42,148 bases of DNA from CAYXTW01 sp964452645 (GCA_964452645.1 CAYVMO010000030.1:1-42148), one strand, 5' to 3'; shown: positions 1 through 8,238, numbered from the stretch's first letter. Notes: generated by a model from the letters alone, not told the origin. A program made the numbers and translations.

Positions 1-161
1 AAGCCGACCTTTCCGGCCGATGCCCAGCTGACGGCATGACCCTGAAGGTCGGTGATAGTCACTATTGTATTATTAAAAGTTGCTTTCACATGGGCAATAC
101 CGTTGGAATCAATCCGGCCCAGTTTCTTTTTGGCTTTTGCTTTCTTTTTCGGTTCAGCCAC
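1..161 (-). CDS. rpsK: Small subunit ribosomal protein uS11 (5' part only)
   Basis: Only the first 53 or so codons lie in the window; the gene continues past base 1. The translation begins MAEPKKKAKAKKK and then has the S11 core (GRIDSNGIAHVKATFNNTIVTITD read in pieces). S11 sits on the platform of the 30S subunit beside the mRNA exit region. The start is GTG at 161, chosen because a GAGG Shine-Dalgarno site lies seven bases upstream and no in-frame ATG is near. It follows rpsM by 19 bases, the usual order in the alpha operon. The Lys-rich N-terminal leader of about 12 residues is common in this family. Confidence 0.93.
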   Translation of the reverse strand, partial: MAEPKKKAKAKKKLGRIDSNGIAHVKATFNNTIVTITDLQGHAVSWASAGKVG

Positions 162-180
162 TATAATACCTCATTAAATT

Positions 181-564
181 TTACTTGGGTGATGGAGCCT
201 TTTTCCGGCCGGCGACCGTCTTTTTGGGTCCTTTACGCGTCCGCGCGTTGGTCTTTGTCCTCTGGCCGCGTAAGGGTAGCCCGCGTCGATGCCTGAGACC
301 CCGATAACTTCCGATATCGATCAGTCTTTTGATATTCATCGATATTTCACCGCGTAAAGCTCCCTCGACCTTATAATCGTTTTCGATAACACTGCGCAAT
401 CTGGCCACGTCCTCTTCCGTCAGCTTATTAACACGAATATCCGGACTAATGTCGGTTTTCTTCAATATTTCTTTGGAAGAAGATCGACCAATTCCATAAA
501 TATAGGTAAGGCCGATTTCGACTCGTTTATCTCTTGGTAAATCAACTCCGGCTATTCTGGCCAA
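181..564 (-). CDS. rpsM: Small subunit ribosomal protein uS13
   Basis: A 127-residue protein, the normal length for S13, which sits in the head of the 30S subunit and forms intersubunit bridges with the 50S. The N-terminus MARIAGVDLPRDKR, the helix-two-turn-helix part around GLTYIYGIGRSSSKEIL, and the basic tail with RGLPLRGQRTKTNARTRKGP are diagnostic. The start codon is TTG, not ATG: the conserved ARIAGVD follows it directly and AGGAGG lies seven bases upstream. It lies 28 bases downstream of rpmJ and is followed by rpsK. Confidence 0.97.
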   Translation of the reverse strand: MARIAGVDLPRDKRVEIGLTYIYGIGRSSSKEILKKTDISPDIRVNKLTEEDVARLRSVIENDYKVEGALRGEISMNIKRLIDIGSYRGLRHRRGLPLRGQRTKTNARTRKGPKKTVAGRKKAPSPK

Positions 565-592
565 AGTAACCTCCTGCCATATAAATACTTTT

Positions 593-709
593 TTAACCCT
601 GTCGCTGTTTGTGACTCGGGTTCTTGCTGCAAATTACTCTCAGGACGCCCTTGCGTCGAATGATTTTACAATGCTCGCACCTTTTCTTAATCGACGATCG
701 TACTTTCAT
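593..709 (-). CDS. rpmJ: Large subunit ribosomal protein bL36
   Basis: A 38-residue protein read directly from the minus strand: MKVRSSIKKRCEHCKIIRRK, then GVLRVICSKNPSHKQRQG. It carries the zinc-binding set Cys11, Cys14, Cys27 and His33, so this is the zinc-containing form of L36, a small protein packed against 23S rRNA in the 50S subunit. The ATG at 709 has an AAGGTG Shine-Dalgarno site five bases upstream. It sits in the standard place between infA and rpsM. Identification is secure from motif, size and position. Confidence 0.96.
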   Translation of the reverse strand: MKVRSSIKKRCEHCKIIRRKGVLRVICSKNPSHKQRQG

Positions 710-735
710 AATATCACCTTAACCATCAGCGTCTC

Positions 736-954
736 TTATTTATATCTATATATGATTCTGCCGCGACTTAAATCATAGGGCGACAATTCCAGCGTTACCC
801 GGTCACCGGGCAGAATCTTTATAAAATGCATCCTCATCTTCCCCGAAATGTGAGCCAGCACGACATGACCATTATCAAGTTCGACCTTAAACATGGCGTT
901 GGGCAATGGTTCCAGGACTTTACCTTCCACCTGTATGGTTTCCTCTTTAGGCAT
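736..954 (-). CDS. infA: Translation initiation factor IF-1
   Basis: A 72-residue single OB-fold protein (MPKEETIQVEGKVLEPLPN, with the HVVLAHISGKMRMHFIKILPGD region), exactly the usual IF-1 length. IF-1 binds the A site of the 30S subunit during initiation and supports IF-2 and IF-3. The ATG at 954 overlaps the last eight bases of map. The AAGGAG ribosome-binding site is inside the map coding region, so translation of the two is probably coupled. rpmJ follows after 26 bases. Confidence 0.97.
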   Translation of the reverse strand: MPKEETIQVEGKVLEPLPNAMFKVELDNGHVVLAHISGKMRMHFIKILPGDRVTLELSPYDLSRGRIIYRYK

Positions 955-1708
955 GGACTCCTTCGCGCAGAGTCAATATTTCCGGGTCGTTGTCAGTTAT
1001 GGCGACAGTGTGCTCAAAATGGGCCGAGGCGGAACCATCGGCGGTTACAATCGTCCAGCCGTCGGCTTTCTGATTGACACCGTACTCACCCATATTCACC
1101 ATCGGCTCGATAGCGATAACCATTCCTTTCGCCAGCACCGGTCCGGCATCCTCAGGTCCGAAATGCGGCACCTGCGGATCTTCATGCAATTTCTTGCCGA
1201 TACCGTGGCCGACCATATCGCGAACGACCGAAAAACCGGCCGCCTCGACATATTTCTGAATAGCCGACGATACTTTGCCCAATTTATTCCCGGCTCTGGC
1301 CTGCTCAATTCCAATCTCCAATGAACGTTTAGTCACATCGAGAAGTTTTCTTTTTTCCTCGGAAATTTCTCCGACCGGGAAGGTTGCCGCCGAGTCGCCG
1401 TAATAGCCATCAACAATCGTACCCAGATCGATCGACACAATCTGACCTTCTTTAAGCACGCGGTTTCCGGGAATCCCATGCACGACTTCCTCGTCGATGG
1501 AAATACAGGTCGAGGCGGGGAATCCGCGATATCCCTTAAATCCCGGTTTGGCTTTCCGGGAAAGAATATACTCCTCGGCCGCCCGGTCAATTTCGGCAGT
1601 GGTGATGCCCGGTTTAACCTTCTCTTCAAGCATCGTCAATGTTTCCGCCACTATTTTTCCGGCTTTCCTCATAATCTCCAGCTGAGCGTCAGTCTTAATA
1701 ATAATCAC
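947..1708 (-). CDS. map: Type I methionine aminopeptidase
   Basis: A 253-residue cytosolic metalloprotease that removes the initiator Met from new proteins whose second residue is small. The pita-bread fold ligands are visible: Asp in VSIDLGTIVDGYYGDSA (two metal ligands), the GHGIGKKLHEDP His region, and the Glu ligands in IAIEPMVNMGEYG and HFEHTVAITD. The start is GTG at 1708 with GAAGG upstream; the MIIIKTDAQLEIMRKAGKI opening matches the family. It lies seven bases after adk and overlaps infA by eight bases, in the usual secY-adk-map-infA order. Confidence 0.97.
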   Translation of the reverse strand: MIIIKTDAQLEIMRKAGKIVAETLTMLEEKVKPGITTAEIDRAAEEYILSRKAKPGFKGYRGFPASTCISIDEEVVHGIPGNRVLKEGQIVSIDLGTIVDGYYGDSAATFPVGEISEEKRKLLDVTKRSLEIGIEQARAGNKLGKVSSAIQKYVEAAGFSVVRDMVGHGIGKKLHEDPQVPHFGPEDAGPVLAKGMVIAIEPMVNMGEYGVNQKADGWTIVTADGSASAHFEHTVAITDNDPEILTLREGVHA

Positions 1709-1715
1709 GCTTCCT

Positions 1716-2363
1716 TCAAGCTTGCCTGGTTACAGCAAGCAGTCTGTCAAAAATCGAATCGATACTCCCGACACCTTCAACCGACGTCAGGATCGATTCT
1801 TTCTTATAAAAATTCACAATCGGCTCGGTCTGTTTTTTATAAACGTCAAGCCGATTACGAACAACGTCTTCTTCATCATCCGGACGCCGGAGAAGTTTCT
1901 CGCCGTCATGATCACAGATACCTTCCTTTTTGGGCATCTGTGCCGGGTAGTTATATCCGGCGTTACACTTCGGGCAATAAAAACGACCCGATAATCTTTT
2001 GATGACCTCTTCATCGGAAACATCAAGCAAAATCGCCTTATCGATCCGCTTATTGTTTTTCGCAAACATCTCCTTCAGGGAAACCGCCTGGGGAACCGTA
2101 CGCGGAAATCCGTCAAGAATAAAACCGTTCTCCAGCTCACCCGCTTTGAGTTTGTCTTCAATTAATCCCACAATCAGTTTATCCGGGACAAGATCGCCGG
2201 CTTCCATATATTTCCTGGCTTCTTTGCCCAAATCGGTGCCGTTTTTTACAGCCTCGCGCAGAACGTCGCCGGTCGAGAGGTGCAAAATATCGAGTTCCTT
2301 GCAGATTCGTTCGGCCTGTGTACCTTTGCCGGATCCGGGCGGCCCCAGAAAAATATAATTCAT
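1716..2363 (-). CDS. adk: Adenylate kinase with zinc-binding lid
   Basis: A 215-residue enzyme converting ATP plus AMP to two ADP in the cytosol. The P-loop GPPGSGKGTQ is at residues 7-16, the AMP-binding LSTGDVLREAV follows, and DGFPRT is present. The long lid contains C-x2-C-x16-C-x2-D (FYCPKC to GICDHD), the three-Cys one-Asp zinc site known from Gram-positive type enzymes, so a structural zinc is expected. The ATG shares its A with the TGA stop of secY (TGATG), which suggests translational coupling. map follows after seven bases. Confidence 0.98.
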   Translation of the reverse strand: MNYIFLGPPGSGKGTQAERICKELDILHLSTGDVLREAVKNGTDLGKEARKYMEAGDLVPDKLIVGLIEDKLKAGELENGFILDGFPRTVPQAVSLKEMFAKNNKRIDKAILLDVSDEEVIKRLSGRFYCPKCNAGYNYPAQMPKKEGICDHDGEKLLRRPDDEEDVVRNRLDVYKKQTEPIVNFYKKESILTSVEGVGSIDSIFDRLLAVTRQA

Positions 2364-3670
2364 CAGTACGATCTCCCTCGGATTTTTCCCTTTTTCATAA
2401 AGCCATCATAATGACGCATCAACAAGTGCGACTCGATTTGCTGTAATGTATCCAGCGCCACGCCGACCACGATAAGCAGGCCGGTGCCGCCAAAGAAATA
2501 ATTGACATTAAAGCGCGCCATCAACACCCACGGCAGCACTGCAATGGCCGCAAAAAAGATGGCACCGGGCAACGTGATACGCGTCAGAATGCGTTCGATA
2601 TATTCGGCAGTTCTCTTACCGGGACGAATACCAGGGATAAAACCGCCGTTCTTACGCATATTATCGGCGATATCGATCGGGTTAAAGACAATGGCGGTGT
2701 AAAAGTAAGCAAAGAATATAATAATCAAACTGTAAATCACCGAATAACTCAATCCTCCCGGGGCCAGCCAGTTGACGACGATATTCGCAACCCACTCGGT
2801 ATTGGGGAACAACTGCTGGACAGTAGCCGGCAGGAACATAATCGACTGCGCAAAAATAATCGGGATAACGCCGGCCGAGTTAACCGAAAGCGGCAGATGC
2901 GTGGTGGCGCCGCCGTAAACTTTACGGCCGATAATTCGCTTCGGGTACTGAACCGGAAGCCTTCTCTGCGACCGCGTTACCATTATAACGGCGGCGATGA
3001 CAGCAATCATCAATGCGACCAGGACAATTTCAATAAAGAAGGAACGCGTTCCGTACCAGAGGTACTGAACTTCCTCGATGACGGCGTCCGGGAAGCGGGC
3101 GACAATACCGATAAAAATTATCAGCGAAATTCCGTTGCCGATACCGCGTTCCGTAATCTGTTCACCGAGCCACATGATAAAAATCGTCCCGCACGTAAAT
3201 GTCAGCATCGTAATGGGTACAAACTGCGCATAAGGCATGTGAACTATCAGACCTCCGGGAACTTCCAGCGACGAAAGGAACTGCGCCGTTCCGAAAGCCT
3301 GCAGCGCCGCAATAAGGACCGTCAAATAACGAGTATACTGGGTGATTTTCCGGCGCCCCTCTTCACCCTCCCTCTGCAGCCTCTGCAGGTAAGGTACAAC
3401 CGCACCCAAAAGCTGTAACATAATCGAGGCGGATATGTACGGCATAATACCCAGGGCGAAGATAGTTGCCTTGCGGAAGGCACCGCCGGCAAACAGATCC
3501 AGAAGTCCGAAAATAGTATCACCGGAAAGAGCCTGTGACAAAAGTGAGCCGTCAACGCCGGGCGTCGGAATGTGCCCCCCGATACGATAAACGACCAGGA
3601 TACCAAGAGTAAAGAGGATACGCTTGCGAAGCTCTTCGATCTTAAATATCGACTGAAAAGTACCAAACAC
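2363..3670 (-). CDS. secY: Preprotein translocase channel subunit SecY
   Basis: A 435-residue inner-membrane protein with about ten hydrophobic spans. It forms the protein-conducting channel with SecE (encoded here at 28.8-29.0 kb) and SecG, driven by SecA. Family markers include GGHIPTPGVD near the N-terminus, FALGIMPYISASIMLQLL, the GIGNGISLIIF segment, and the cytoplasmic loop RRLPVQYPKR. The start is GTG, overlapping the rplO stop by one base (TAGTG). Its C-terminal stop overlaps adk by one base. Co-transcription with ribosomal proteins is the standard bacterial arrangement. Confidence 0.98.
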   Translation of the reverse strand: MFGTFQSIFKIEELRKRILFTLGILVVYRIGGHIPTPGVDGSLLSQALSGDTIFGLLDLFAGGAFRKATIFALGIMPYISASIMLQLLGAVVPYLQRLQREGEEGRRKITQYTRYLTVLIAALQAFGTAQFLSSLEVPGGLIVHMPYAQFVPITMLTFTCGTIFIMWLGEQITERGIGNGISLIIFIGIVARFPDAVIEEVQYLWYGTRSFFIEIVLVALMIAVIAAVIMVTRSQRRLPVQYPKRIIGRKVYGGATTHLPLSVNSAGVIPIIFAQSIMFLPATVQQLFPNTEWVANIVVNWLAPGGLSYSVIYSLIIIFFAYFYTAIVFNPIDIADNMRKNGGFIPGIRPGKRTAEYIERILTRITLPGAIFFAAIAVLPWVLMARFNVNYFFGGTGLLIVVGVALDTLQQIESHLLMRHYDGFMKKGKIRGRSY

Positions 3671-4119
3671 TATATCACCTCTGCTTTACCGCCGGCTTTT
3701 TGGATTTTTTCAGCCGCTGTTTTCGAGAAGGCATTCGCCTTGACATTCAATGCCGACTTCAACTCGCCGACGCCCAGAATCTTCAGCGGCAGGCGAGTCG
3801 ATTTGATTATACCCAAATCCCTCAGGCTATCCGGTGTAACGTCTCCCGGTTGACACTTATTAAGTCTCTCCAGATTAACAACCTGGTATTCCTGCCTGAA
3901 TCTATTGGTAAAACCGCGTTTCGGAATTCTTCTCTGGACAGGCATCTGGCCACCTTCCATCCAGGATTTTATTTTCTTCCCGGAACGGGCTTTTTGACCT
4001 TTATGGCCCCTCGTTGAGGTTTTACCCCGGCCGCTTCCCGGCCCCCGACCGACGCGCTTGCGCTTTTTCCTCGCGCCCGGGGGCGGTTTCAGGTTAGATA
4101 ATTCCAGTGGTACCATCAT
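3670..4119 (-). CDS. rplO: Large subunit ribosomal protein uL15
   Basis: A 149-residue protein with the typical L15 Gly/Lys/Arg-rich N-terminal half (KRVGRGPGSGRGKTSTRGHKGQ, shown here in part by its GRGPGSGRGKT core) that threads into 23S rRNA, and a globular C-terminal half. Two ATG codons lie in tandem at 4119 and 4116. The second overlaps the rpmD TGA by one base and is better spaced from GAGGA, so the true start may be 4116. The gene overlaps secY by one base at its 3' end. Confidence 0.96.
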   Translation of the reverse strand: MMVPLELSNLKPPPGARKKRKRVGRGPGSGRGKTSTRGHKGQKARSGKKIKSWMEGGQMPVQRRIPKRGFTNRFRQEYQVVNLERLNKCQPGDVTPDSLRDLGIIKSTRLPLKILGVGELKSALNVKANAFSKTAAEKIQKAGGKAEVI

Positions 4120-4301
4120 TCCTCTATCTCTTCAAACTTAACAAGATGCCTTACGGCGTTAACCATGCCGCGAATCTGCGGCGTGTCATTGTGTATCACC
4201 GTCCGATGCATTTTACCCAGGCCCAGAGCGATAATCGTTCTTTTATGTTTTTCTTTACGGTCTATGGTACTGCGAATCTGAGTAATTTTCAATTTGGCCA
4301 T
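4116..4301 (-). CDS. rpmD: Large subunit ribosomal protein uL30
   Basis: A 61-residue protein, MAKLKITQIRSTIDRKEKHK onward, with the standard L30 fold length. The open frame extends 19 codons further upstream into rpsE, but the start at 4301 is preferred: the conserved L30 sequence begins there, GAGG lies six bases upstream, and the gap to rpsE becomes 22 bases. L30 lies on the 50S surface. Its stop overlaps rplO. Confidence 0.95.
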   Translation of the reverse strand: MAKLKITQIRSTIDRKEKHKRTIIALGLGKMHRTVIHNDTPQIRGMVNAVRHLVKFEEIEE

Positions 4302-4323
4302 AAAAACCTCATAATGCCTGCGG

Positions 4324-4809
4324 TCAACCTTCGGTTCGGTATTTCTCCTGCTCTTCACGTGAACGCAGCCCCAACAGCCCGTTCATGGTCGCTTTGACAA
4401 CATTATTGGGATTGCGGCTTCCCAGGGCCTTGGTCAGAATATCTTGGATACCGGCTGATTCGAGTACAGCGCGAACGGCCCCGCCGGCAATCACACCCGT
4501 CCCCGGTGAAGCCGGCTTCAAAACGACGGTCGCCGCCCCGAATTTTCCCAGCGTATAATGCGGTATCGTACCTTCGGGAGTAATTGCGACCTGCACCATT
4601 GCTTTCCGGGCCGATTCGGTCGCCTTTCGAATCGCTTCCGAAACTTCGGAGGCCTTGCCGGTGCCGACACCGACGCGTCCGTTTTTCTTGCCGACCGCTA
4701 CCAGAGCGGTGAAACTGAACCGCCGGCCGCCTTTGACAACCTTGGCGACACGGTTGACATTAATAATTCGCTCCTCAAAATCGAGCTCTTGCATTTCTAA
4801 ATGTGCCAA
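4324..4809 (-). CDS. rpsE: Small subunit ribosomal protein uS5
   Basis: A 161-residue protein with the double-stranded RNA-binding N-terminal domain (FEERIINVNRVAKVVKGGRRFSF region) and the S5 C-terminal domain (HYTLGKFGAATVVLKPASPGTGVIAGG in part). It helps form the mRNA entry tunnel and affects decoding fidelity. The start is TTG at 4809, supported by GAGGT six bases upstream; the next in-frame ATG, five codons on, has no such site. It lies 20 bases after rplR. Confidence 0.96.
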   Translation of the reverse strand: MAHLEMQELDFEERIINVNRVAKVVKGGRRFSFTALVAVGKKNGRVGVGTGKASEVSEAIRKATESARKAMVQVAITPEGTIPHYTLGKFGAATVVLKPASPGTGVIAGGAVRAVLESAGIQDILTKALGSRNPNNVVKATMNGLLGLRSREEQEKYRTEG

Positions 4810-4829
4810 ACGCTACCTCTTTAATTATA

Positions 4830-5195
4830 TCAAAATTCCAAACCGGCTTTGCGGGCCGCCTCGGCCAGAGCCTTAATGCGACCATGGTACAAGTGGCCGC
4901 CCCTGTCGAAAGCTACTTTCTTAATGCCTTCCGATATGGCTCTTCTGGCGATCTCCTCGCCAATAATCGCGGCCTCTTCGGTTTTGTTCTTACCGGCTAT
5001 TTTATCTTTAATATCTTTGGTCAGCGATGAAACGGCCGATAAAGTCACCATTTTTTCATCATCTATTATTTGAGCATAAGTATTCTTATTCGTTCGGGAT
5101 ATCGCCAATCTTGGCCTGTCGGCCGTACCGCTTACCCGGCTGCGGATGCGTATTTTCCTTTTTTCTAATCTGGATATTTTGTCGATCTTAGCCAT
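4830..5195 (-). CDS. rplR: Large subunit ribosomal protein uL18
   Basis: A 121-residue protein that binds 5S rRNA with L5 in the central protuberance. Markers are the basic N-terminal stretch KISRLEKRKIRIRSRV, RLAISRTNKNTYAQIIDD, and the C-terminal VAFDRGGHLYHGRIKALAEAAR region. The ATG at 5195 is eight bases downstream of AAAGG. It follows rplF by 11 bases. Confidence 0.97.
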   Translation of the reverse strand: MAKIDKISRLEKRKIRIRSRVSGTADRPRLAISRTNKNTYAQIIDDEKMVTLSAVSSLTKDIKDKIAGKNKTEEAAIIGEEIARRAISEGIKKVAFDRGGHLYHGRIKALAEAARKAGLEF

Positions 5196-5206
5196 GTGCG
5201 TGACCT

Positions 5207-5749
5207 TTATTTACCAACGGCCTTGCCGGCTTTCCGGCGGACTGCTTCGTCGATGTATCTAATGCCTTTACCCTTGTATGGTTCGGGCGGGCGGAATTTC
5301 CTTATCATGGCTGCCGATTGCCCGACCATTTGTTTATCGATACCGGAAATCGTTATGGTATTTTCTTTCGGATTTACTTTAATATCGATTCCTTCCGGTG
5401 GACGGAATAGAATCGGGTGCGAATAACCAAGATACAACATCAACAGCTTACCCTTCAATTCGGCCCGGTATCCTACACCCACCAATCGAAGCATCTTGCT
5501 GTAACCACCGGTCACACCGGTAACCATGTTTTGAATCAGGACGCGCGTTAAGCCGTGTAATGAGCGATGCTGCTTGTTATCCGACGGTCTCGTTACCACG
5601 ACCGACTCACGTTCGACCTTGACGATCATATCCTTATGCAATTCCCGAGACAGAGTACCTTTAGGACCGGTGACACTGATCTTAGTATTTTTCAGGTCAA
5701 CTTTCACCCCCCTGGGAATGATAACCGGTAATTTTCCGATTTTTGACAT
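5207..5749 (-). CDS. rplF: Large subunit ribosomal protein uL6
   Basis: A 180-residue protein with two related alpha/beta domains, located near the GTPase-associated region of the 50S subunit. The start is set at 5749 (MSKIGKLPVIIPRGV), where the family conserved sequence begins and GGAG lies eight bases upstream. The frame is open 13 codons further upstream but that part overlaps rpsH and is unlike L6. The C-terminal signature PPEPYKGKGIRY is present. Confidence 0.96.
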   Translation of the reverse strand: MSKIGKLPVIIPRGVKVDLKNTKISVTGPKGTLSRELHKDMIVKVERESVVVTRPSDNKQHRSLHGLTRVLIQNMVTGVTGGYSKMLRLVGVGYRAELKGKLLMLYLGYSHPILFRPPEGIDIKVNPKENTITISGIDKQMVGQSAAMIRKFRPPEPYKGKGIRYIDEAVRRKAGKAVGK

Positions 5750-5762
5750 ATTCAGTGCTCCA

Positions 5763-6164
5763 TTACCATACATTACAAAGAGCTTCACCGCCCACTTGTC
5801 TTTTAAGAGCCTCGACCCCAGTCATAATGCCCTGCGACGTTGAGATAATGGTAATACCCACCTGATTCCTGGCAATTCGCTTTATATCTTCGATATCATA
5901 ATACTTTCTCAAACCGGGGCGCGAGGATCTCTGAATTCCCCTGATAATCGGTTCATCGTCCTTACTGTATTTCAAATACAGGCGTAAAATGCCCTGCCGC
6001 CCGTCCGGAATATCCAACAAATCCTTAATAAAATTCTTTTCTTTCAGGATTCTGGCTATTTCACGTTTAATATTCGAAGCGGGAACATCGACCGCCTTCA
6101 TTCTGGCCTTGGAGCCATTCCTGATTCTCGTCAGCATATCGGCAATCGGATCAGTCATCGACAT
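5763..6164 (-). CDS. rpsH: Small subunit ribosomal protein uS8
   Basis: A 133-residue protein binding the central domain of 16S rRNA. MSMTDPIADMLTRIRNGSKA at the N-terminus and the C-terminal STSQGIMTGVEALKRQVGGE (read in part) are typical. The ATG at 6164 has GGAG six bases upstream. In enterobacteria S8 represses the spc operon by binding its mRNA near rplE; I did not find an obvious equivalent structure here. Confidence 0.97.
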   Translation of the reverse strand: MSMTDPIADMLTRIRNGSKARMKAVDVPASNIKREIARILKEKNFIKDLLDIPDGRQGILRLYLKYSKDDEPIIRGIQRSSRPGLRKYYDIEDIKRIARNQVGITIISTSQGIMTGVEALKRQVGGEALCNVW

Positions 6165-6189
6165 AACAAACTCCTACCATTCATAATCA

Positions 6190-6375
6190 TTACCAGCTGG
6201 CCTTTACGACGCCGGGAATTTCCCCGGCCAGCGCCATTTCCCGGAAGCAGATTCGGCACAATCCAAATCTTCTAAGGTATGCTCTCGGCCGACCGCACCG
6301 CCGACACCGACTGTAACCTCTAACCTTAAATTTCTGCGGCCGATTCTGTTTTTCTACCAGACACTTTTTTGCCAC
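6190..6375 (-). CDS. rpsN: Small subunit ribosomal protein uS14, zinc-binding type
   Basis: A 61-residue S14 of the short type that carries a zinc ribbon: C24-x2-C27 and C40-x2-C43 (SRCRRCGRPRAY and GLCRICFRE). The long cysteine-free form has about 90-100 residues, so the type is clear. The start is GTG at 6375 with AGGAG upstream. It lies between rplE (8 bases) and rpsH (25 bases), the normal spc order. Confidence 0.97.
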   Translation of the reverse strand: MAKKCLVEKQNRPQKFKVRGYSRCRRCGRPRAYLRRFGLCRICFREMALAGEIPGVVKASW

Positions 6376-6383
6376 TTTTGCTC

Positions 6384-6923
6384 CTACTTCTTAAACGGCA
6401 TGCCTAATTCCGTCAGAAGCTGGCGAGACTCCTCGTCAGTTCTGGCCGTGGTCGTTATCGCCACATTCATGCCGCGAATCTTGTCGATACTATCATAATC
6501 TATTTCCGGAAAGATTATCTGCTCGCGAATACCGAGATTAAAGTTGCCGCGTCCGTCGAACGATTTGGACGAAATCCCGCGGAAGTCCCTGATTCGCGGA
6601 ATCGCCACGTTCATCAGACGATCGAGGAATTCGTACATCCGTTCGCGGCGCAATGTCACACTGACACCGATTTTGGCGCCCTCGCGAAGCTTGAAATTCG
6701 AAATCGATTTCCTGGCGCGGGTAATAATAGGTCTTTGTCCGGTAATTTTCATCAAATCATCGGAAGCCGAATCCAGCGCCTTGGCATTCTGAACCGCCTC
6801 GCCGACACCGATATTGACCGTAATCTTGGTCAGTTTCGGCACTTCCATGGCCGATGAGTACTTATTTTCCTTCATCAGCTTGGGAACAATCTTTTCATTA
6901 TATAAGGTCTTTAATCTCGCCAT
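6384..6923 (-). CDS. rplE: Large subunit ribosomal protein uL5
   Basis: A 179-residue 5S rRNA-binding protein of the central protuberance that contacts P-site tRNA. The motif TVNIGVGEAVQNAKALDSA and the GRGNFNLGIREQIIFPEIDYD region (read in part) are diagnostic. The ATG at 6923 is preferred over GTG and TTG codons two and three codons upstream because it gives the family length and has GGGTG six bases before it. Confidence 0.96.
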   Translation of the reverse strand: MARLKTLYNEKIVPKLMKENKYSSAMEVPKLTKITVNIGVGEAVQNAKALDSASDDLMKITGQRPIITRARKSISNFKLREGAKIGVSVTLRRERMYEFLDRLMNVAIPRIRDFRGISSKSFDGRGNFNLGIREQIIFPEIDYDSIDKIRGMNVAITTTARTDEESRQLLTELGMPFKK

Positions 6924-6935
6924 ATTCAACACCCA

Positions 6936-7271
6936 TCAGATGGTTTCCCCGCATCTGCTACAAAACCTGATTTTTTTTCTGACACCGTCCGAATCAGCCA
7001 GGACTTTCTGGCTGATTTTAGCGGCGGCGGAACATGATTTACAATAGAGAGCGACGTTGGATCTGTGTATCGTTCCCTCTTTCCTCACGATTCCGCCCTT
7101 CGGATTTTTCTGAGTCGGCCGCGTGTGCCGGCCAATCATGTTGATTCCTTCGACAATCAGACGATTTGTTGACGGAAATACGGCCAGCACTTTTCCGGTT
7201 CTAATCTTATCCGGCGTTCCCCGATCTTTGCCCCTCCTGATAACGACTATATCATCTTTTTTAATATTCAT
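6936..7271 (-). CDS. rplX: Large subunit ribosomal protein uL24, with C-terminal zinc ribbon
   Basis: A 111-residue protein. The KOW domain is at the N-terminus (KDDIVVIRRGKDRGTPDKIRTGKVL), and IGRHTRPTQKNPKGGI follows. The C-terminal half has C77-x2-C80 and C104-x2-C107, a probable zinc site present in a subset of bacterial L24 proteins. L24 starts assembly of the 50S subunit by binding 5' domain 23S rRNA near the exit tunnel. It lies 11 bases after rplN. Confidence 0.96.
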   Translation of the reverse strand: MNIKKDDIVVIRRGKDRGTPDKIRTGKVLAVFPSTNRLIVEGINMIGRHTRPTQKNPKGGIVRKEGTIHRSNVALYCKSCSAAAKISQKVLADSDGVRKKIRFCSRCGETI

Positions 7272-7282
7272 AATCGGTACCT

Positions 7283-7651
7283 TTATAAAACCTCAGGGGC
7301 GAGCGAAATAATTTTCATAAATTGCTTTTCCCTGAGCTCGCGGGCGACCGGCCCGAAAATACGCGTTCCGCGCGGCTCTCTTTGATCATTTATAATAACG
7401 GCGGCATTATCCGAAAATCGGATCGTCGAACCATCAGTGCGTCGCGTATTCGCCCTGGTTCTGACGACGACCGCCTTGCAAATCTCGGATTTCTTCACCG
7501 TCCCGCCCGGAATAGCATCTTTGACAGCCACAACAATTATGTCTCCAATCCGGGCATATCGTTTTTTCGATCCCCCTAAAATGCGGAAACATCTGACTCT
7601 TCTGGCGCCGGAGTTATCGGCCACAACCAAATCTGTTTCTTCCTGAATCAT
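7283..7651 (-). CDS. rplN: Large subunit ribosomal protein uL14
   Basis: A 122-residue protein, the normal length, located at the 50S interface where it meets 16S rRNA. MIQEETDLVVADNSGARRVR, the GDIIVVAVKDAIPGG segment and the C-terminal RELREKQFMKIISLAPEVL are typical. The ATG at 7651 has GGAG and AAAGG upstream. It opens the spc group here, 30 bases after rpsQ, with no promoter that I could recognise between them. Confidence 0.97.
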   Translation of the reverse strand: MIQEETDLVVADNSGARRVRCFRILGGSKKRYARIGDIIVVAVKDAIPGGTVKKSEICKAVVVRTRANTRRTDGSTIRFSDNAAVIINDQREPRGTRIFGPVARELREKQFMKIISLAPEVL

Positions 7652-7681
7652 ACCTTTACTCCCGATTAATCGGCACCTTAA

Positions 7682-7936
7682 TTATTTAGCCCTTTCCACG
7701 ATCTCAACCAGTCGCCAGCGTTTTAAAGATGAGTGCGGTCGGCATTCCATTATTTTGACCAAATCACCCATATGCGCATCATTGGCTTCATCATGCGCAT
7801 AAAGTTTGGAATGTGATTTTACGATGCGTTCGTACATCGGGTGTTTCATCGTCCGCTCAATGCTGACGACAACAGTTTTGTTCATCTTATCCGAAACGAC
7901 CCGGCCGAGTCTTACTTTTCGCATTTTTCTCTTCAT
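7682..7936 (-). CDS. rpsQ: Small subunit ribosomal protein uS17
   Basis: An 84-residue OB-fold protein binding the 5' domain of 16S rRNA. GRVVSDKMNKTVVVSIERT and KLYAHDEANDAHMGDLVKI (in part) match the family. The ATG at 7936 is used; an internal ATG four codons on is also possible because the ribosome-binding site is weak. It lies 14 bases after rpmC. Confidence 0.96.
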   Translation of the reverse strand: MKRKMRKVRLGRVVSDKMNKTVVVSIERTMKHPMYERIVKSHSKLYAHDEANDAHMGDLVKIMECRPHSSLKRWRLVEIVERAK

Positions 7937-7950
7937 ATCGAGTCCGTATT

Positions 7951-8226
7951 TTATTCAATCTTCTCGTTTTTATTCTCGGTTTCACCGCCTGTATCCCGGT
8001 CGAGAATCGATACCTTCGAATCCACAATCTTCCTGATACCGCGTTTGTCTTCGGTCAATATTGTCTCGACCCTGGCGATATCCCTTTTCAGCGTGCGAAG
8101 TCGCAGGGGATTATCGAGTTCTTTCAGACTTTTTCGCAGCCTGAGATTAAACAGATCTTCCTTCAATTCATGTTTTTTTTGAAGGAGCTCTTCCCTGGTC
8201 AAATCTCTTAAGCTTATCATCTTCAT
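7951..8226 (-). CDS. rpmC: Large subunit ribosomal protein uL29, extended
   Basis: A 91-residue protein. Residues 1-65 hold the two-helix L29 core (LRDLTREELLQKKHELKEDL, RLRTLKRDIARVETILTE). The remaining 25 or so residues, SKVSILDRDTGGETENKNEKIE, extend past the usual 60-70 residue length and are polar. L29 sits at the nascent-chain exit next to L23 and helps dock the signal recognition particle and trigger factor. It is placed between rplP and rpsQ as expected. Confidence 0.95.
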   Translation of the reverse strand: MKMISLRDLTREELLQKKHELKEDLFNLRLRKSLKELDNPLRLRTLKRDIARVETILTEDKRGIRKIVDSKVSILDRDTGGETENKNEKIE

Positions 8227-8238
8227 AATTCACTCAGC

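Noticed and set aside
4302..4358. N-terminal extension of 19 residues on L30
   Set aside because: It overlaps rpsE, has no ribosome-binding site and is not part of the family; the ATG at 4301 fits.
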